A stretch of DNA of 52,988 nt from Actinomadura sp. CNU-125. GTDB lineage: Bacteria > Actinomycetota > Actinomycetes > Streptosporangiales > Streptosporangiaceae. The position numbers and the translations under genes are program-made. Under the pieces are notes generated by a model. It was not told where the DNA came from. It made no database searches and saw only the letters and a list, made by a program, of their open reading frames with translations. How positions within the stretch are numbered: the stretch's first letter is position 1; each line of letters starts with the position of its first letter. Positions 29,150 through 38,337 of the stretch are shown here, piece after piece. Where the stretch lies: NCBI RefSeq assembly GCF_001942465.1, contig NZ_MKJY01000344.1:1-52988 (forward strand). Direction: 5' to 3'.

Positions 29150-29758
29150 GTGAATCAGCAAGGGCAGCCGCCGGTGCGGCCGCGGCCGTCCCCGCCCGGA
29201 CGTTCCGGTAAGGGGCCGATGATCGCGGTCGTGGCGGTCGGGGTCGTGGCCCTGATCGTGGCCGCCGCGTTCGCGGCGTACCTGCTGACGCGCCCCTCCG
29301 ACGGCCTGCACGAAGGGACGGGGCCGCCGGAGCGGGACGTGAGCGGGCCCGTGGACCTGCGGATGCCGCTGGAGTTCTTCCCGGTCACCGACGAGCAGCA
29401 GGCGGGCACGTGCCCGCCCGGGTACCTGCCCGAGGACGCCGGCGGTGCCTGCCTCCTGCTCGGTTCCGGCGGGTTCAGGGTGGCGCGCGTCGACGGCCTG
29501 AAGGCGGTACCGCCGGAGACGACGAGCGCCTGGGGCATCGAGATCAGCCTCACCGGGGACGACGCGAGGGCCTTCGCCCGGCTGACCGAGGAGGCCGCGG
29601 CGAAACCGTCCGGCGGGCGGATCGCCATCCTGGTCGATGAGCGGATCGTCTCCGCCCCGATGGTGACCCAGCGCATCACCGGCGGCGAAATCGTGATCAC
29701 CGGCGGTTTCACCCGGGCGGAGGTCGACGACCTCGTCGAGCGGATCACCGGCGGCTGA
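29150..29758 (+). CDS. Membrane-anchored protein with a SecD P1-head-like domain
   Basis: A 202-residue protein with a Pro-rich cytoplasmic start, one membrane segment (about residues 24-47, MIAVVAVGVVALIVAAAFAA) and an exported domain. The end of that domain resembles the P1 head of SecD: WGIEISLTGDDARAFARLT, then IAILVDERIVSAPMV and GGEIVITGGFTRAE. It lacks the SecD transmembrane channel, so it is a stand-alone head domain; function unknown. GTG at 29150, 26 nt after parA. A pair of cysteines (TCPPGY, GACLLL) may form a disulfide. Confidence 0.7.
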   Translation: MNQQGQPPVRPRPSPPGRSGKGPMIAVVAVGVVALIVAAAFAAYLLTRPSDGLHEGTGPPERDVSGPVDLRMPLEFFPVTDEQQAGTCPPGYLPEDAGGACLLLGSGGFRVARVDGLKAVPPETTSAWGIEISLTGDDARAFARLTEEAAAKPSGGRIAILVDERIVSAPMVTQRITGGEIVITGGFTRAEVDDLVERITGG

Positions 29759-29796
29759 CGCCGGGGCGGCTGACGCCGGGGCGGCTGACGCCGGGG
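29752..29796. repeat. Three perfect 15-nt tandem repeats over a stop codon
   Basis: The unit CGGCTGACGCCGGGG occurs three times exactly (29752-29766, 29767-29781, 29782-29796), followed by a partial copy. The first unit contains the TGA stop of the preceding gene, and the frame is kept by the 15-nt period, so each repeat offers another in-frame TGA. Confidence 0.85.
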
Positions 29797-29901
29797 CGGC
29801 GCCGGCGGCCGAACGTGCGCGCGCACCCCCTGCGGCATGGGACGATGTGGCCGGTGGACGGCGTGGCGGATCGGGGGGACGTGCGGGTGGGCTCCGCTAC
29901 G

Positions 29902-30825
29902 GTGAGCGACGTGGAGGAGACGCCCCCGGAACCGGACACCGGCGCGGAAACCGCCGAGGACACCGCAGGGGAGGGCGGCTTCCACGTCCACCTGGACAAC
30001 TTCGACGGGCCGTTCGACCTGCTGCTCGGGCTGATCTCCAAGCACAAGCTCGACATCACCGAGGTGTCCCTGCACAAGGTCACCGACGACTTCATCGCGC
30101 ACATCCGGTCGCACGGCAAGGACTGGGACCTCGACCAGGCCAGCCACTTCCTGCTCATCGCCGCGACCCTGCTGGACCTGAAGTGCGCGCGGCTGCTGCC
30201 GTCCGGCGAGGTCGACGACGAGGAGGACCTCGCGCTGCTGGAGGCCCGCGACCTGCTGTTCGCGCGGCTCCTGCAGTACCGCGCGTACAAGGAGGTCGCG
30301 CTGGTCCTCGCCGCGCGGATCGCCGAGCACGGCCGCCGCTACCCGCGGCTCGTCCCGATGGAGGCGCGGTTCGCGAACCTGCTGCCCGAGGTGCTGCTCG
30401 GGCTCGGCCCGGACGAGTTCGCGCGGCTCGCCGCCCGTGCGATGACGCCGAAGGCGCCGCCGTCGGTGTCGGTCGAGCACATGTACCAGCCGAAGGCGAG
30501 CGTCAAGGAGCAGGCGGAGATCGTCGTGGCGATGCTGCGGCGGCTGCGCAACACGACCTTCCGCGTCCTGGCGGCCGACGCCGACGGCACCTACGAGGTC
30601 GTCGCGCGGTTCCTGGCGCTGCTGGAGCTGTACCGCGACCAGTCCGTCGCGTTCCGCCAGGACGAGCCGCTCGGCGAGCTGCACGTGGCCTGGACCGGTA
30701 CCGACGACGGCGACGTCGAGGTCGGCGACGACTACGAGGGCGCGCCGAAGCCCGCCGGGGACGGCGACGAAGACGGCGACGGAGACGGCGGCGACGCGCG
30801 CGACGACGATGAGGGGGCGGGATGA
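29902..30825 (+). CDS. scpA: Segregation and condensation protein A
   Basis: Kleisin subunit of the SMC-ScpAB condensin, about 307 residues. The N-terminal SMC-binding part is HVHLDNFDGPFDLLLGLISKH; the C-terminal winged helix includes LLELYRDQSVAFRQDEPLGEL. After this the protein carries an acidic low-complexity tail of Gly-Asp-Glu repeats (about 35 residues), encoded by a GACGGC-rich tract. The start is uncertain: GTG 29902 fits best, with upstream in-frame options at 29845 and 29815. It overlaps scpB by 4 nt. Confidence 0.9.
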   Translation: MSDVEETPPEPDTGAETAEDTAGEGGFHVHLDNFDGPFDLLLGLISKHKLDITEVSLHKVTDDFIAHIRSHGKDWDLDQASHFLLIAATLLDLKCARLLPSGEVDDEEDLALLEARDLLFARLLQYRAYKEVALVLAARIAEHGRRYPRLVPMEARFANLLPEVLLGLGPDEFARLAARAMTPKAPPSVSVEHMYQPKASVKEQAEIVVAMLRRLRNTTFRVLAADADGTYEVVARFLALLELYRDQSVAFRQDEPLGELHVAWTGTDDGDVEVGDDYEGAPKPAGDGDEDGDGDGGDARDDDEGAG

Positions 30826-31418
30826 CCCGGGAAGCGACCACCGCCGGCGAGCAGGACGGCCCGCTCGACGCCCCGGACGGTCCGACGCTGCGCGCCGCGA
30901 TCGAGGCGATCCTGCTGGTCGTCGACGAGCCCGTCGACGAGATCACGCTCGCGGAGCTGCTGGAACGGCCCCGTCCGCAGATCGCGGCGGCCGTCCGGGA
31001 GCTGTCCGCGGAATACACCGCGCAGCGCCGGGGGTTCGACCTCAGGGAGGTCGCGGGCGGCTGGCGGTTCTACACCCGGGACGTGTGCGCCCCGGTCGTG
31101 GAGCGGTTCGTGACGGACGGGCGGCAGGCCCGGCTCACGCAGGCCGCGCTGGAAACCCTCGCGGTCGTGGCGTACCGGCAGCCGGTGAGCCGCGCGCGGG
31201 TGTCGGCGATCCGCGGCGTCAACAGCGACGGCGTCATGCGGACGCTGGCGCTGCGCGGCCTCATCGAGGACGCCGGGCAGGACCCGCAGTCCCAGGCGCA
31301 CCTGTACCGCACCACCGGGTACTTCCTGGAGCGGCTGGGGCTCCGCGACCTCGACGAGCTGCCCGAGCTCGCCCCCTACCTGCCGGACGACCTGCCCGAC
31401 GAGATGATCGACGACTGA
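30822..31418 (+). CDS. scpB: Segregation and condensation protein B
   Basis: A 198-residue ScpB with two winged-helix domains: LRAAIEAILLVVDEPVDE at the start, and QAALETLAVVAYRQPVSRARVSAIRGVNSDGV, then the YRTTGYFLERLGL C-terminal signature. It dimerises and binds the ScpA kleisin. ATG overlaps the scpA stop (ATGA), giving a coupled pair. Confidence 0.95.
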   Translation: MTREATTAGEQDGPLDAPDGPTLRAAIEAILLVVDEPVDEITLAELLERPRPQIAAAVRELSAEYTAQRRGFDLREVAGGWRFYTRDVCAPVVERFVTDGRQARLTQAALETLAVVAYRQPVSRARVSAIRGVNSDGVMRTLALRGLIEDAGQDPQSQAHLYRTTGYFLERLGLRDLDELPELAPYLPDDLPDEMIDD

Positions 31419-31437
31419 CCGAGATGATCGAGGAAAC

Positions 31438-32169
31438 GTGAGCGAGAACGAAGGCGTGCGACTGCAGAAGGTCCTGGCCGAGGCCGGGATCGGCAGCCGC
31501 CGCCACTGCGAGGAGCTGATCGGCGAAGGCCGCGTCACCGTGAACGGCAAGAAGGTGTTCCGGTTCGGCGAGCGCGTCGACCCCGCCCGCGCCGTCATCC
31601 ACGTGGACGGGCGGCGGGTCGAGACCCGCTCCGAGATGCGGTACTACATGATCAACAAGCCGCGCGGCGTGGTCAGCACGATGTCGGACGAGCGGGGCCG
31701 CAAGTCCCTCGCGGAGTACGTGGAGGTGCCCGAGCGGCTGTTCCACGTCGGCCGCCTCGACACCGACACCGAGGGGCTGATCCTCCTCACCAACGACGGG
31801 GAGCTGTCGCACCGGCTGACCCACCCGAGCTACGGCGTGTTCAAGACCTACCTCGCCGAGATCCACGGGCCGATCCCGCGCGACCTCGGCAGGCGGCTGA
31901 AGGCCGGGGTGACGCTGGAGGACGGCCCGGCGAAGGCCGACAAGTTCCGCATCTTCGACCAGGTCGGCCGCCGGGTGCTGGTGGAGATCACCCTGCACGA
32001 GGGGCGCAAGCACATCGTCCGGCGGCTGCTGAAGGAGGTCGGTTTCCCGGTGCAGCAGCTGGCCCGCGTAGAGTTCGGGCCGATCAAGCTGGGCCAGCTG
32101 AAGCCGGGCGGGATGCGTGCGCTGACCGTGCGCGAGGTCGGTGAGCTGTACAAGGCCGTCGGGCTGTAG
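31438..32169 (+). CDS. rluB: Ribosomal large-subunit pseudouridine synthase, RluB family
   Basis: A 243-residue RsuA/RluB-type pseudouridine synthase. The N-terminal S4 domain is VRLQKVLAEAGIGSRRHCEELI; the catalytic domain has GRLDTDTEGLILLTNDG with the catalytic Asp at about 108, KTYLAEI, and EGRKHIVRRLL. It modifies 23S rRNA. GTG start with GAGGAAAC upstream, 19 nt after scpB. Confidence 0.92.
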   Translation: MSENEGVRLQKVLAEAGIGSRRHCEELIGEGRVTVNGKKVFRFGERVDPARAVIHVDGRRVETRSEMRYYMINKPRGVVSTMSDERGRKSLAEYVEVPERLFHVGRLDTDTEGLILLTNDGELSHRLTHPSYGVFKTYLAEIHGPIPRDLGRRLKAGVTLEDGPAKADKFRIFDQVGRRVLVEITLHEGRKHIVRRLLKEVGFPVQQLARVEFGPIKLGQLKPGGMRALTVREVGELYKAVGL

Positions 32170-32199
32170 CCGCGGGCGGACGACGAGAGGGGAGTGCAC

Positions 32200-32562
32200 G
32201 TGGCGGTACGCGCGGTCCGCGGAGCGACGCAGATCGGTGCCGACGACCGGGAGCAGATCCTGGAGGCGACCACCGAGCTGGTCACCGAGGTGATGGGGCG
32301 TAACGGGCTCAGCACCGACGACGTCATCAGCGTGATCTTCACGGTGACGCCGGACATCACGGCGGAGTTCCCGGCGCTGGCCGCGCGCAAGCTCGGCTTC
32401 CACGAGGTGCCGCTGCTGTGCGCGACGGAGATCGGCGTCCCGCACGCCCTGCCGCTGGTGATCCGGTTGATGGCGCACATCGAGACGGACAAGCCCCGCT
32501 CGGACGTCCAGCACGTGTACCTGCGCGGGGCGACGGCCCTGCGGCTCGATATCGCTCAATAG
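32200..32562 (+). CDS. aroH: Chorismate mutase, AroH type
   Basis: A 120-residue monofunctional chorismate mutase of the AroH (trimeric barrel) class, converting chorismate to prephenate. Active-site residues visible: VRAVRGATQ (Arg), ISVIFTVTPD, PLLCATEIGVPHALP, and HVYLRGATALR with the essential Arg. GTG at 32200 follows GAGAGGGGA; GTG 32194 is also in frame. It precedes tyrA, so prephenate flows to the next enzyme. Confidence 0.93.
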   Translation: MAVRAVRGATQIGADDREQILEATTELVTEVMGRNGLSTDDVISVIFTVTPDITAEFPALAARKLGFHEVPLLCATEIGVPHALPLVIRLMAHIETDKPRSDVQHVYLRGATALRLDIAQ

Positions 32563-32590
32563 CGGACGCGGTAGCGAATAGGGTGACGGC

Positions 32591-33705
32591 GTGAACGACG
32601 AACTGGCGGACCTGAGCATCATCGTGGTCGGCACGGGGCTGATCGGCACCTCGATCGCGCTGGCCGCCCGGGAGCGGGGCGCCCGGGTGCTGCTGACCGA
32701 CCGGGACGCGGCGACGCTGGAACTGGCCGTCGAGCTCGGCGCCGGGGAGGCGCTGCCGGACGGCGCCCCGGACGGCCCCGCGGACCTGGCCGTCCTCGCG
32801 GTGCCGCCCGCCGCGGTGGCGGTGACGCTGCTGGACGCGCAGAAGCGCGGCCTCGCGACCGTCTACACCGACGTGGCCAGCGTGAAGGCGCCGCCGCTGG
32901 CGCAGGCGGCCGAGCTGGGCTGCGACATGTCGGTGTTCGTGCCCGGCCATCCGCTCGCGGGCAGCGAGCGGTCCGGTCCGGGCGCGCGCGCGCGGACCTG
33001 TTCCTCGGCCGCCCGTGGGCGCTGACGCCCGGCCCGCAGGCGTCCCCGGACGCCGTCGAGCGGGTCACCGCGCTGGCGCGGGCCTGCGGCGGGATGCCCG
33101 TCACGGTGGACGCCGCCGAGCACGACCGCGCGGTCGCGCTGGTGTCGCACGGCCCGCACGTGGTGTCGGCGGCGGTCGCGGCCCGGCTGACCGGCGCGGA
33201 CGACACGGCGCTGGGCCTCGCGGGGCAGGGCGTCCGGGACGTCACCCGGATCGCCGCCGGGGACCCGAAGCTGTGGATCGGCATCCTGGCCGCGAACGCG
33301 CAGCCGGTCGCGGACGTCCTGGAGGGCGTCGCCACCGACCTCGCGGTGGCCGCGTCGCTGCTGCGCGACGGCAGCGACGGCGCCGCCGCGCACGTCGCCG
33401 ACCTGCTGCTGCGCGGCAACGCGGGCCGGTCCCGGATCCCGGGCAAGCACGGCGGCGACCAGTCCGCGTACACGCCCGTCCAGGTGGTGATCCCGGACCG
33501 TCCGGGCGAGCTGGCGATGGTGTTCCAGGCGGCGGGGATCGCCGGGGTCAACATCGAGGACGTGACGATCGAGCATTCGCCGGGGCGGCCGCTGGGCGTC
33601 CTGGAGCTGTCGGTGGCCCCCGAGTCCGCCGACCGGCTCGCCGACGAGCTGCGGGCGCGCGGCTGGTCGGTGCCGCGCCGTCCGACGGCCGCACCGGAAC
33701 GCTAG
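32591..33705 (+). CDS. tyrA: Prephenate dehydrogenase with ACT domain (frameshifted)
   Basis: NAD-dependent prephenate dehydrogenase of about 370 residues for tyrosine synthesis. The Rossmann loop is VGTGLIGTSIAL (residues 13-24); the substrate site shows VFVPGHPLAGSERSGP, and then HGPHVVSAAVA in the second domain. The C-terminus is an ACT regulatory domain (VVIPDRPGELAMVFQAAG). The frame changes in the GCGCGCGCGCGC run at 32982-32993, just after GSERSGPG; one repeat-slippage base accounts for it. Confidence 0.92.
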
Positions 33706-33886
33706 CGGGCGTCCGGGCGGGGACCGGCGGCGGGCGACACGGCGCCGGGGGTGGTCGCGGGCCGGTAGCCTGATGCGCCGGGGCTCGTACGGGAACACGC
33801 ACATCGCGCGACGCGGGACGAGCGCCGCCCGTTCGCCCGACGGCCGCGCCGTGGGGCGCTCCGACGAACAGAGAAGGGGAGCGATC

Positions 33887-34549
33887 GTGCCGCTCGTCAT
33901 CGCCATGGACGGACCCTCCGGGTCGGGCAAGTCGAGCGCGTCCAAGGGCGTGGCCCGCGCGCTGGGCCTGCGCTACCTGGACACCGGCGCGATGTACCGC
34001 GCCATGACCTGGTGGATGCTGCGCGCCGGGGTGCCGGTGGAGGACGCGGGCGCCGTCGCGGCGCGCGCGCTGGAGCCGGCCATCGAGTGCGGCACCGACC
34101 CGGACACGCCGACGATCACGGTCGGCGGCGAGGACGTGTCCGGGCCGATCCGCACCCGCGAGGTCACGAACGCGGTCAGCGCGGTCAGCTCCGTCCCGGC
34201 GGTCCGCACCCGGCTCGTCGAGCTGCAGCGCGAGATCATCGGCCTGGGCGGCATCGTGGTGGAGGGCCGCGACATCGGCACGGTGGTCGCGCCGGACGCC
34301 GCGGTGAAGGTGTTCCTCACGGCGAGCGAGGAGGCGCGGGCGGCCCGCCGGACGCTGGAACTGGCCGCCGACCCGGGCGTTTCGGCGCAGGTCACGCAGG
34401 CCGAGCAGGCCCGCCGGGACCGGATCGACTCGACCCGGAAGGCGTCGCCGCTGACGAAGGCGGCCGACGCGCAGGAGATCGACTCGACCGAGCTGGGGCT
34501 CGACGAGGTCATCGAGGCGGTCGTCCGCCTCGCCAAAGAGCGGGAGTGA
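33887..34549 (+). CDS. cmk: Cytidylate kinase
   Basis: A 220-residue (d)CMP kinase. It begins [20 protein letters not shown] (P-loop, residues 9-16), followed by [17 protein letters not shown] and [15 protein letters not shown], all diagnostic, and [14 protein letters not shown] in the lid. The GTG at 33887 has AGAAGGGGA upstream; the longer in-frame ATG version at 33773 adds an unconserved Arg-rich segment. It precedes der in the standard actinobacterial order. Confidence 0.95.
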   Translation: MPLVIAMDGPSGSGKSSASKGVARALGLRYLDTGAMYRAMTWWMLRAGVPVEDAGAVAARALEPAIECGTDPDTPTITVGGEDVSGPIRTREVTNAVSAVSSVPAVRTRLVELQREIIGLGGIVVEGRDIGTVVAPDAAVKVFLTASEEARAARRTLELAADPGVSAQVTQAEQARRDRIDSTRKASPLTKAADAQEIDSTELGLDEVIEAVVRLAKERE

Positions 34550-34581
34550 GCGGGCCGCAGAGCGCCCGCCGGGGAAGCACA

Positions 34582-35967
34582 GTGACTGAATACGAGATCG
34601 AGACGGTCGACGTCGACGCCGAGGTCGGCGCGGACGAGGGGCCGGCGCCGGTGGTGGCGGTCGTCGGCCGTCCGAACGTCGGCAAGTCCACGCTGGTCAA
34701 CCGGATCCTGGGACGCCGCGAGGCCGTCGTCGAGGACGTTCCGGGCGTCACCCGCGACCGGGTCGCCTACGACGCGACGTGGAGCGGGCGGCGGTTCACC
34801 GTCGTCGACACCGGCGGCTGGCTGCCGGACTCGTCCGGGCTGGCGGCGGCGATCGCCGAGCAGGCCCGGCTGGCGGTCGACCTCGCCGACGTCGTGATGT
34901 TCGTGGTCGACGCGACCGTGGGCGCCACCGACGTGGACGAGGCCGTGGTGGAGATCCTGCGCCGCGCGGGCAAGCCGGTGGTGCTGGTCGCCAACAAGGT
35001 CGACGACGTGGGCGCCGAGGCGGACGCGGCGATGCTGTGGTCGCTCGGCATCGGCGAGCCGCACCCGGTCAGCGCGCTGCACGGGCGCGGCAGCGGCGAC
35101 CTGCTGGACGCGGTGCTGGAGGCGCTGCCCGAGGAGGCCCCGGCGGAGACGTTCGGCGAGGCGGGCGGTCCGCGCCGCGTCGCACTGCTGGGACGTCCGA
35201 ACGTCGGCAAGTCGAGCCTGCTGAACAAGCTGGCCGGGGAGAATCGCGCGGTCGTCGACGCGGTCGCGGGGACGACCCGCGACCCGGTGGACGAGCTGAT
35301 CGAGCTGGGCGGCCGGGAGTGGCGGTTCATCGACACCGCCGGGATCCGGCGGCGGCACCGGGAGAACCAGGGCGCCGACTTCTACGCGACGCTGCGCACG
35401 CAGTCCGCGCTGGAGCGCGCGGAGGTCGCGGTGGTGCTGGTGGACGCGGAGGAGCCCCTCGCCGAGCAGGACCTGCGGATCGTCTCGATGGTGATCGAGT
35501 CGGGCCGGGCGCTGGTGCTCGCCTACAACAAGTGGGACCTGCTGGACGAGGAGCGCCGCCACTACCTGGAGCGCGAGATCGACCGGCAGCTGCACAACGC
35601 CCGCTGGGCGCCGCGGGTGAACATCTCCGCGAAGACCGGACGGCACGTGGAGAAGCTCGTCCCGGGCATCGACACGGCCCTCGACGGCTGGGGCACCCGG
35701 GTGCCGACGTCCAAGCTGAACCAGTTCTTCGCCGATCTGGTGAACTCGCACCCGCATCCGGTGCGCGGCGGCAAGCAGCCGCGGGTGCTGTTCGCGACGC
35801 AGGCGGGCGTGCGGCCGCCGCGGTTCGTGCTGTTCACGTCCGGGTTCCTGGAGGAGGGGTACCGGCGGTTCATCGAGCGGCGGCTGCGCGAGGAGTTCGG
35901 CTTCGAGGGCACGCCGCTGGACATCACGATGAAGATCCGCGAGAAGCGCGGCAAGGGCCGCAAGTAG
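34582..35967 (+). CDS. der: Ribosome biogenesis GTPase Der (EngA)
   Basis: Tandem-GTPase of 461 residues required for 50S assembly. First G domain: [31 protein letters not shown]. Second: [37 protein letters not shown]. The C-terminal KH-like domain ends [18 protein letters not shown]. The GTG at 34582 gives a short acidic N-terminus ([13 protein letters not shown]) usual in actinobacteria; GTG 34548 overlapping cmk is an alternative. Confidence 0.96.
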   Translation: MTEYEIETVDVDAEVGADEGPAPVVAVVGRPNVGKSTLVNRILGRREAVVEDVPGVTRDRVAYDATWSGRRFTVVDTGGWLPDSSGLAAAIAEQARLAVDLADVVMFVVDATVGATDVDEAVVEILRRAGKPVVLVANKVDDVGAEADAAMLWSLGIGEPHPVSALHGRGSGDLLDAVLEALPEEAPAETFGEAGGPRRVALLGRPNVGKSSLLNKLAGENRAVVDAVAGTTRDPVDELIELGGREWRFIDTAGIRRRHRENQGADFYATLRTQSALERAEVAVVLVDAEEPLAEQDLRIVSMVIESGRALVLAYNKWDLLDEERRHYLEREIDRQLHNARWAPRVNISAKTGRHVEKLVPGIDTALDGWGTRVPTSKLNQFFADLVNSHPHPVRGGKQPRVLFATQAGVRPPRFVLFTSGFLEEGYRRFIERRLREEFGFEGTPLDITMKIREKRGKGRK

Positions 35968-35982
35968 CCGCGTACGTGATCA

Positions 35983-36014
35983 CGGCCCGTCCGAAACCTT
36001 CCCCGGACGGGCCG
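35983..36014 (+). terminator. 10-bp hairpin terminator after der
   Basis: CGGCCCGTCC (35983-35992) pairs perfectly with 36005-36014 around a 12-nt loop, 16 nt after the der stop codon. It should end the aroH-tyrA-cmk-der transcription unit. Confidence 0.7.
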
Positions 36015-36075
36015 CGGCATGTCAGGATTGCTGCAGCTGGCGCGAGTAAGTTGTCCATTACTCGAGGGGTGTTTC

Positions 36076-36279
36076 GTGAAGCTGCTGCTGTTCGTCTCCT
36101 GTGCCGTCGTCTGCGTGGCACTGAGTTTCGCCTGGCGTGAGGCATGGATCGGTGGCGTCGGCCTGCTGTTCGGGTTCCTCGCCATGTTCACCGACCGCGA
36201 CGACGTCCAGGTGGACGATGAGAAGGGCAGCTACGAGACGACGAAGGCCGTCCGGAACATGCGCGGCGGGCAGCGCTAG
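36076..36279 (+). CDS. Small membrane protein, unknown function
   Basis: A 67-residue protein starting KLLLFVSCAVVCVALSFAW after the GTG at 36076 (GAGGGG upstream). Hydrophobic segments lie at about residues 2-18 and 24-38, followed by an acidic, polar tail (TDRDDVQVDDEKGSYETT), so it is probably a two-pass membrane protein with a cytoplasmic tail. I do not recognise the family. Overall base use is like its neighbours. Confidence 0.65.
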   Translation: MKLLLFVSCAVVCVALSFAWREAWIGGVGLLFGFLAMFTDRDDVQVDDEKGSYETTKAVRNMRGGQR

Positions 36280-36299
36280 TACGGTTTCGTCCCCGCCGC

Positions 36300-37495
36300 C
36301 TACGGTGCCGGACGCGGCGGTGCCCAGTGCATCCGCCGGGATCCCGCGAGTGCGAAGGCCCGGCCGGGGACGAGCCGCAGCGCGGAGTTGCGCAGCGTCT
36401 GGCGCCATCCGCCGCCGAGGTCCGCGCCGAACCGCGCGACGAGTTCCGCCTGCCGCGCGATGGCCCGGCAGCGGGGGCGCCGCTCCGCGTCGAACTCCGC
36501 CAGGGACCGCTCCAGGACGCCCCCGCGCGCAGCGGGCGCCGATCAGGAGGCCGACGCACAGGCCGTCCTCCAGGGCCGTGGCCGCGCCCTGCCCCATCGT
36601 GGGCAGCGCGGCGTGGGCCGCGTCGCCGACCATCACGACCCGCCCCCGGACGTACGCGGGCAGCCCGCCCGGCAGGTGGTGGACGTCGTGCCGCATCAGC
36701 CGTTCCGGGGAGGTCGCGTCGATGAGGCCGCCGATCCCGGGCGCCCAGTCGGCGAACCTGGGTGCGCGCCGCCGCGTGCTCGTCGTCGAAGACCGTCCCC
36801 TCCGGACCGCGGAAGTAGCCGTACCAGTAGATCTCGGACGCGCTCACCCGCATCGCCCCGAACTCCGCGCCCGGTCCCCAGTACTCCACGAGCCGCCCGT
36901 CGAGGGCGTCGTCCGGCACGATGGCGCGCCAGCTCGTGCTCCCGCTGTAGCGGGGGCGCACTCCGGGGAACACCGCTTCGCGGACGGTGCTCCACATGCC
37001 GTCGGCCCCGACCACGAGGTCCGCTTCGGCTCCGTGCTCCGCGTTCCCGCCCCGCCACGTCACCACGGCGCGCGCCCCCCGGGACGATCCGGGCTCGATC
37101 CCCGTGACCCGCGCGTCCGGCGTCACCTCGGCCCCCGCCTCCTCGGCGGCTCGGCGGAGGGCGGCGTGGAGCCGCTGCCGCTGGAACCCCCAGACCGTGA
37201 TCGCCCGGCGCACGTCCGCGCGGTCGTCGGGGATGTGGAGGAGGCGGCGGCCGCGGGTGTCGCGGAAGCCCGTGCCGACGGTTTCGTGCCCGAGCTCCGC
37301 GATGCGCCCGTCATCGAACCCGAGGCCCCGCAACGCGTCCATGCCGTTGCGGGGCACGGCGACTCCCGCTCCCACCTCGGCCGGGCCGGAGCGGCGTTCC
37401 AGCACGGTGGTCCGCCAGCCCGCCCGGGCGAGCGCCAGCGCCGACGCCAGCCCCGCGATCCCGCCGCCCGCCACCGTCGCCGTGAGCTCGTCCAT
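36300..37495 (-). CDS. FAD-dependent monooxygenase (two frame changes)
   Basis: Class A flavoprotein monooxygenase of about 398 residues (p-hydroxybenzoate hydroxylase fold). It has the N-terminal FAD motif VAGGGIAGLASALALARAG, VVGADGMWSTVRE (DG motif), and GDAAHAALPTMGQGAA (the GD motif) in a second frame. The last part, ending FALAGSRRMHWAPPRPAP, is in a third. Frame changes are near 36750-36765 and at the C5 run 36520-36524. The substrate is unknown. It is divergent from, and probably repressed by, the TetR protein at 37594. Confidence 0.82.
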
Positions 37496-37551
37496 GGCCT
37501 CTCCCGTCGCTCGCCGCCCGGCCGTCCGGCACGCCGCCGGAGCCCGTTCAA

Positions 37552-37561
37552 TACGATCGTA
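37552..37561. promoter_or_regulatory. Perfect palindrome TACGATCGTA, candidate TetR operator
   Basis: A 10-bp perfect palindrome in the 98-bp gap between the divergent monooxygenase and TetR genes. It would cover about -42 to -33 of a tetR transcript starting at 37594, a usual position for autorepression and for control of the divergent target. Confidence 0.5.
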
Positions 37562-37580
37562 GTGGTAAGGGTCGCGGGCC

Positions 37581-37586
37581 TATACT
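37581..37586 (+). promoter_or_regulatory. -10 box TATACT of a leaderless tetR transcript
   Basis: TATACT ends 7 nt before the ATG at 37594, so transcription would begin at the start codon. No ribosome-binding site is present. No strong -35 is seen, as is common in actinobacterial promoters. Confidence 0.55.
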
Positions 37587-37593
37587 CGGGCCC

Positions 37594-38229
37594 ATGCCAC
37601 CCGCCAACCTGCGCCGACGCCGGGCTCTGGCGGACGCGGCGATCGCGCTGCTGGCACAGGAGGGAACGCACGGACTGACCCATCGGGCCGTCGAGACGCT
37701 CGCCGGCGTCCCGGCCGGGACGGCCACCAACTACTTCCGCACGCGGGAGGCGCTCCTCGTCGCGGCCGCGGAACGGGTCGTCGAACTGCACCTGGCGGAC
37801 ATGACGGCCGTCGCGCCCGTCGCGCCCGGCGCCGACGGGCCGGAAGGCGAGGGGGAGGCGTCGCGCCGGCCCCGGGCGGAGCCGACCGGCGTGGACGACC
37901 TGGTGGAAATGCTCGCCGGGTCGCTCTGGACCGCGGCGACGGCGCTGCGGGAGCGCTACCTGGCCGCCTTCGAGCTCCAGTTGGAGGCCCGGCGCCGCCC
38001 CGCGCTCGCCGCCGCGCTGGCCGGGCTCGAGAACGCCGCGCTCCTCAGCACGACGGAGCTGCACGGCGAGCTGCGGACGCCGATGTCCGAGGGGGCGATC
38101 CGCACGCTGATCACCCTCTACAGCGGCACGCTCTTCACCCTCGTCGCCCTGCCCGCCGGAAGCCTCCGCGAGGGAGCCGTCCGGACCCTCGCCGAAGCAA
38201 TGGTCCGCGGCGCCTTCGCGGCTGCCTAA
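37594..38229 (+). CDS. TetR-family transcriptional regulator
   Basis: A 211-residue regulator. The N-terminal HTH is RRRALADAAIALLAQEGTHGLTHRAVETLAGVPAGTATNYFRTREALLVAAAERV (residues about 8-62). The C-terminal ligand-binding half is helical. The likely targets are its own gene and the divergent FAD monooxygenase, by position. Its promoter looks leaderless. Confidence 0.88.
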   Translation: MPPANLRRRRALADAAIALLAQEGTHGLTHRAVETLAGVPAGTATNYFRTREALLVAAAERVVELHLADMTAVAPVAPGADGPEGEGEASRRPRAEPTGVDDLVEMLAGSLWTAATALRERYLAAFELQLEARRRPALAAALAGLENAALLSTTELHGELRTPMSEGAIRTLITLYSGTLFTLVALPAGSLREGAVRTLAEAMVRGAFAAA

Positions 38230-38244
38230 GGTTCGCCCGGGTTC

Positions 38245-38306
38245 GTTGATCTGCGGCGTGTTGCCCTAACTCGGGCGCCCATAAGGGCAACACGCCGCAG
38301 ATCAAC
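38245..38306. terminator. Perfect 23-bp inverted repeat between convergent genes
   Basis: The arms 38245-38267 and 38284-38306 are exact complements over 23 bp, with a 16-nt loop that is itself partly palindromic (CGGGCGCCC). It lies between the tetR stop and the PPOX stop and should work as a bidirectional terminator. Its length and perfection are unusual. Confidence 0.8.
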
Positions 38307-38337
38307 ATCAGGAGGGGACGGTCGCCGTCGGTTCCGT

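Noticed and set aside
32982..32993. (GC)6 run as a possible Z-DNA or phase-variation switch in tyrA
   Set aside because: Phase variation of a biosynthetic gene is implausible, and similar frame changes are spread across unrelated genes, so a sequence error is simpler.
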